Assembly: GCA_003242255.1 (NCBI GenBank)
Contig: QGUT01000102.1
Span: 1 to 6,107 of the forward strand
Origin: Bacillota bacterium
Lineage (GTDB): Bacteria; Bacillota; Thermosediminibacteria; Thermosediminibacterales; Thermosediminibacteraceae
Reading direction: 5' to 3'
DNA length: 6,107 bases
The notes under the pieces were generated by a model, which was not told where the DNA came from, made no database searches, and was given only the letters and a program-made list of their open reading frames with translations. Below are positions 5,052-6,107 of this stretch, piece after piece (the stretch's first letter is position 1; every line of letters begins with the position of its first letter). The position numbers and the translations under genes are program-made.

Positions 5052-5732
5052 ATGACACAATATAAGAAGGAAGAAATCTTAAAAAAATTTATACCTATCG
5101 TCGATTTCATCGCAGGTATTACAGGCCCGTTCTGTGAAGTAGTGCTCCACGACGTGAGCAATGTGGAATCGTCCATCGTGGCGATCAAGAACAACCATAT
5201 AAGCGGGCGCCAGGTAGGTGGCCCTCTCACGGACCTGGGGCTAAAACTTTTAAAAGAAAAAGCTTATAAAGAAAAAGACTACCTCTTGAATTATCCTGCA
5301 AAAACCAAAGACGGCAAGGTGCTTCGCTCATCTACCTTTTTTATAAAAGACGATGACGGGAATATATTGGGAATGCTTTGCGTCAATATAGACTTAAGCG
5401 GGGCGCATGAGGCCAAGAAGTTTCTCGATGATTTCATCATGGGAATAGAAAAAAACTCCGTGGAACAAAATACTGATAAACACGTCAAAGAAATGCCGGA
5501 ACACCTGACTTTATCGCTGGAGGACTTGATGCATGACCTGATCCAGCAGACGGTGGCAGAGGTGGAAGTGCCTCCGGAACGGATGTCTCCCAAAGAAAAA
5601 ATGTGGGTAGTCCATAGACTCAGCGAAAAGGGAGTTTTTATGCTGAAAGGCGCGGTTGCCGAGGTGGCCAAATGCCTCAAGACCTCGGAAAATACCATAT
5701 ACCGGTACCTAAACAAAAAAGATGATGATTAA
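5052..5732 (+). CDS. YheO/DauR-type transcriptional regulator (PAS-like domain plus HTH)
   Basis: The 226-residue protein has two parts. The N-terminal YheO-like PAS domain (about 6-118) carries the landmarks GPFCEVVLHD 25-34, SIVAIKNNHISGRQVGGP 41-58 and STFFIKDDDGNILGMLCVNID 94-114. After a polar linker (about 133-155), a C-terminal helix-turn-helix of the HTH_22 type follows, with KGVFMLKGAVAEVA 193-206 and the recognition helix TSENTIYRYL 211-220. Length matches the family. Family knowledge: DauR of Pseudomonas controls D-arginine catabolism, and PAS-YheO proteins are thought to sense a small metabolite. The ligand here is unknown. ridA begins 36 nt downstream, and regulator-RidA pairing is recurrent in this family as I recall it. 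The start is less certain than usual: the best ribosome binding site, GAGAGG (5035-5040), is 11 nt from ATG 5052, but the alignment of the PAS domain near the N-terminus supports this start. Confidence 0.88.
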   Translation: MTQYKKEEILKKFIPIVDFIAGITGPFCEVVLHDVSNVESSIVAIKNNHISGRQVGGPLTDLGLKLLKEKAYKEKDYLLNYPAKTKDGKVLRSSTFFIKDDDGNILGMLCVNIDLSGAHEAKKFLDDFIMGIEKNSVEQNTDKHVKEMPEHLTLSLEDLMHDLIQQTVAEVEVPPERMSPKEKMWVVHRLSEKGVFMLKGAVAEVAKCLKTSENTIYRYLNKKDDD

Positions 5733-5768
5733 ACTAAAAAATAAAATTGAAGAAGGGAGAAAAGAACA

Positions 5769-6107
5769 ATGAAACAAGTAATTAAAACCGAAAAAGCACC
5801 TAAGGCCATAGGGCCCTATTCTCAAGCGATAATGATAGGGGATTTCCTATTTGCTTCCGGGCAGATAGCAATCAATCCCGCTACCGGTGAAATCGTCGAA
5901 GGCGGTATCGAGGCCCAGACGAAGCAGGTCATGGAAAATGTAAAAAATATCCTCCAGGCCGCTGGCATGGACTTCAGCAATGTGGTAAAGACCACAGTTT
6001 TTATAACCAACATGAATGATTTTGCCAAAGTCAACGAAATTTACGCCACTTATTTCACCGAAAATCCACCTGCCAGGTCTTGCGTGGAAGTGAGCAAGTT
6101 GCCGAAA
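5769..6107 (+). CDS. ridA: RidA family enamine/imine deaminase, 3' end cut by the window
   Basis: An open frame from ATG 5769 to the window end gives 113 residues of a family that is about 125 long, so about 12 residues and the stop are missing. RidA (YjgF/YER057c/UK114) is a cytoplasmic trimer that hydrolyses reactive 2-aminoacrylate and related enamines/imines released by PLP enzymes such as serine/threonine dehydratase, protecting other PLP enzymes. Hallmarks visible are KAPKAIGPYSQAI (9-21, Tyr17), LFASGQI (27-33, Ser30), ENVKNILQAAG (56-66), KTTVFITNMNDFAKVNEIY (74-92) and PPARSCVEV (100-108). The last includes Arg103, equivalent to the substrate-carboxylate Arg105 of E. coli. The start has AAGGGAG (5753-5759) 9 nt upstream. 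It follows the PAS-HTH regulator by 36 nt in the same direction, so it is likely its co-transcribed partner or target. Confidence 0.95.
   Translation, partial: MKQVIKTEKAPKAIGPYSQAIMIGDFLFASGQIAINPATGEIVEGGIEAQTKQVMENVKNILQAAGMDFSNVVKTTVFITNMNDFAKVNEIYATYFTENPPARSCVEVSKLPK

Noticed and set aside
5291..5716. 141-codon - strand frame opposite the PAS-HTH regulator
   Set aside because: Its Ser/Cys-rich translation has no domain; the + strand frame has full PAS and HTH landmarks.
1..6107. CRISPR array, insertion sequence, toxin-antitoxin pair, phage or other defence system
   Set aside because: No direct-repeat array, transposase, terminal inverted repeats or small two-gene toxin unit was seen on either strand. 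The window is occupied by recognisable chromosomal genes.

Overview
The window looks like chromosomal DNA of a Gram-positive, low-to-mid GC anaerobe of the Clostridia, possibly one of the thermophilic Thermoanaerobacter/Thermosediminibacter-type lineages. This rests on strong GGAGG-type ribosome binding sites, canonical sigma-A promoters, an H. pylori/clostridial-type class II aldolase of about 309 residues, a zinc-motif ROK kinase, and a tRNA-Gln typical of Firmicutes. The genus is an inference; no marker gene here fixes it.

Layout, left to right. (1) At 1-164 is the C-terminal tail of a membrane protein on the + strand, probably an NhaC-like Na+/H+ antiporter. It ends at a strong hairpin (187-212) that can serve as a terminator on both strands. 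(2) On the - strand are two tRNA genes one base apart, transcribed tRNA-Gln(CTG) then tRNA-Glu(CTC). Their sigma-A promoter has its -35 box on the stop codon of the preceding gene. (3) Upstream of these, also on the - strand, is a two-gene unit: hflX (ribosome-associated GTPase) followed 38 nt later by a 12-TM major facilitator transporter. (4) A 121-bp divergent promoter region (2910-3030) fires hflX leftward and the aldolase rightward. The two -10 regions form an exact 10-bp inverted repeat. (5) On the + strand, a class II fructose-bisphosphate aldolase is followed after 18 nt by a ROK-family sugar kinase, a likely glycolytic operon. (6) An AT-rich gap of 122 bp with a promoter-like TATAAT and an A7T7 palindrome leads to a YheO/DauR-type PAS-HTH regulator. 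(7) A RidA-family reactive-imine deaminase follows and is cut by the window end.

Functionally this is mostly housekeeping: tRNA supply, ribosome rescue plus an efflux-type transporter, upper glycolysis, and a small regulator-RidA unit probably tied to amino-acid or imine metabolism. I saw no mobile element, CRISPR array, phage gene or clearly novel system. The points worth a second look are regulatory architecture and gene pairing rather than new protein families.
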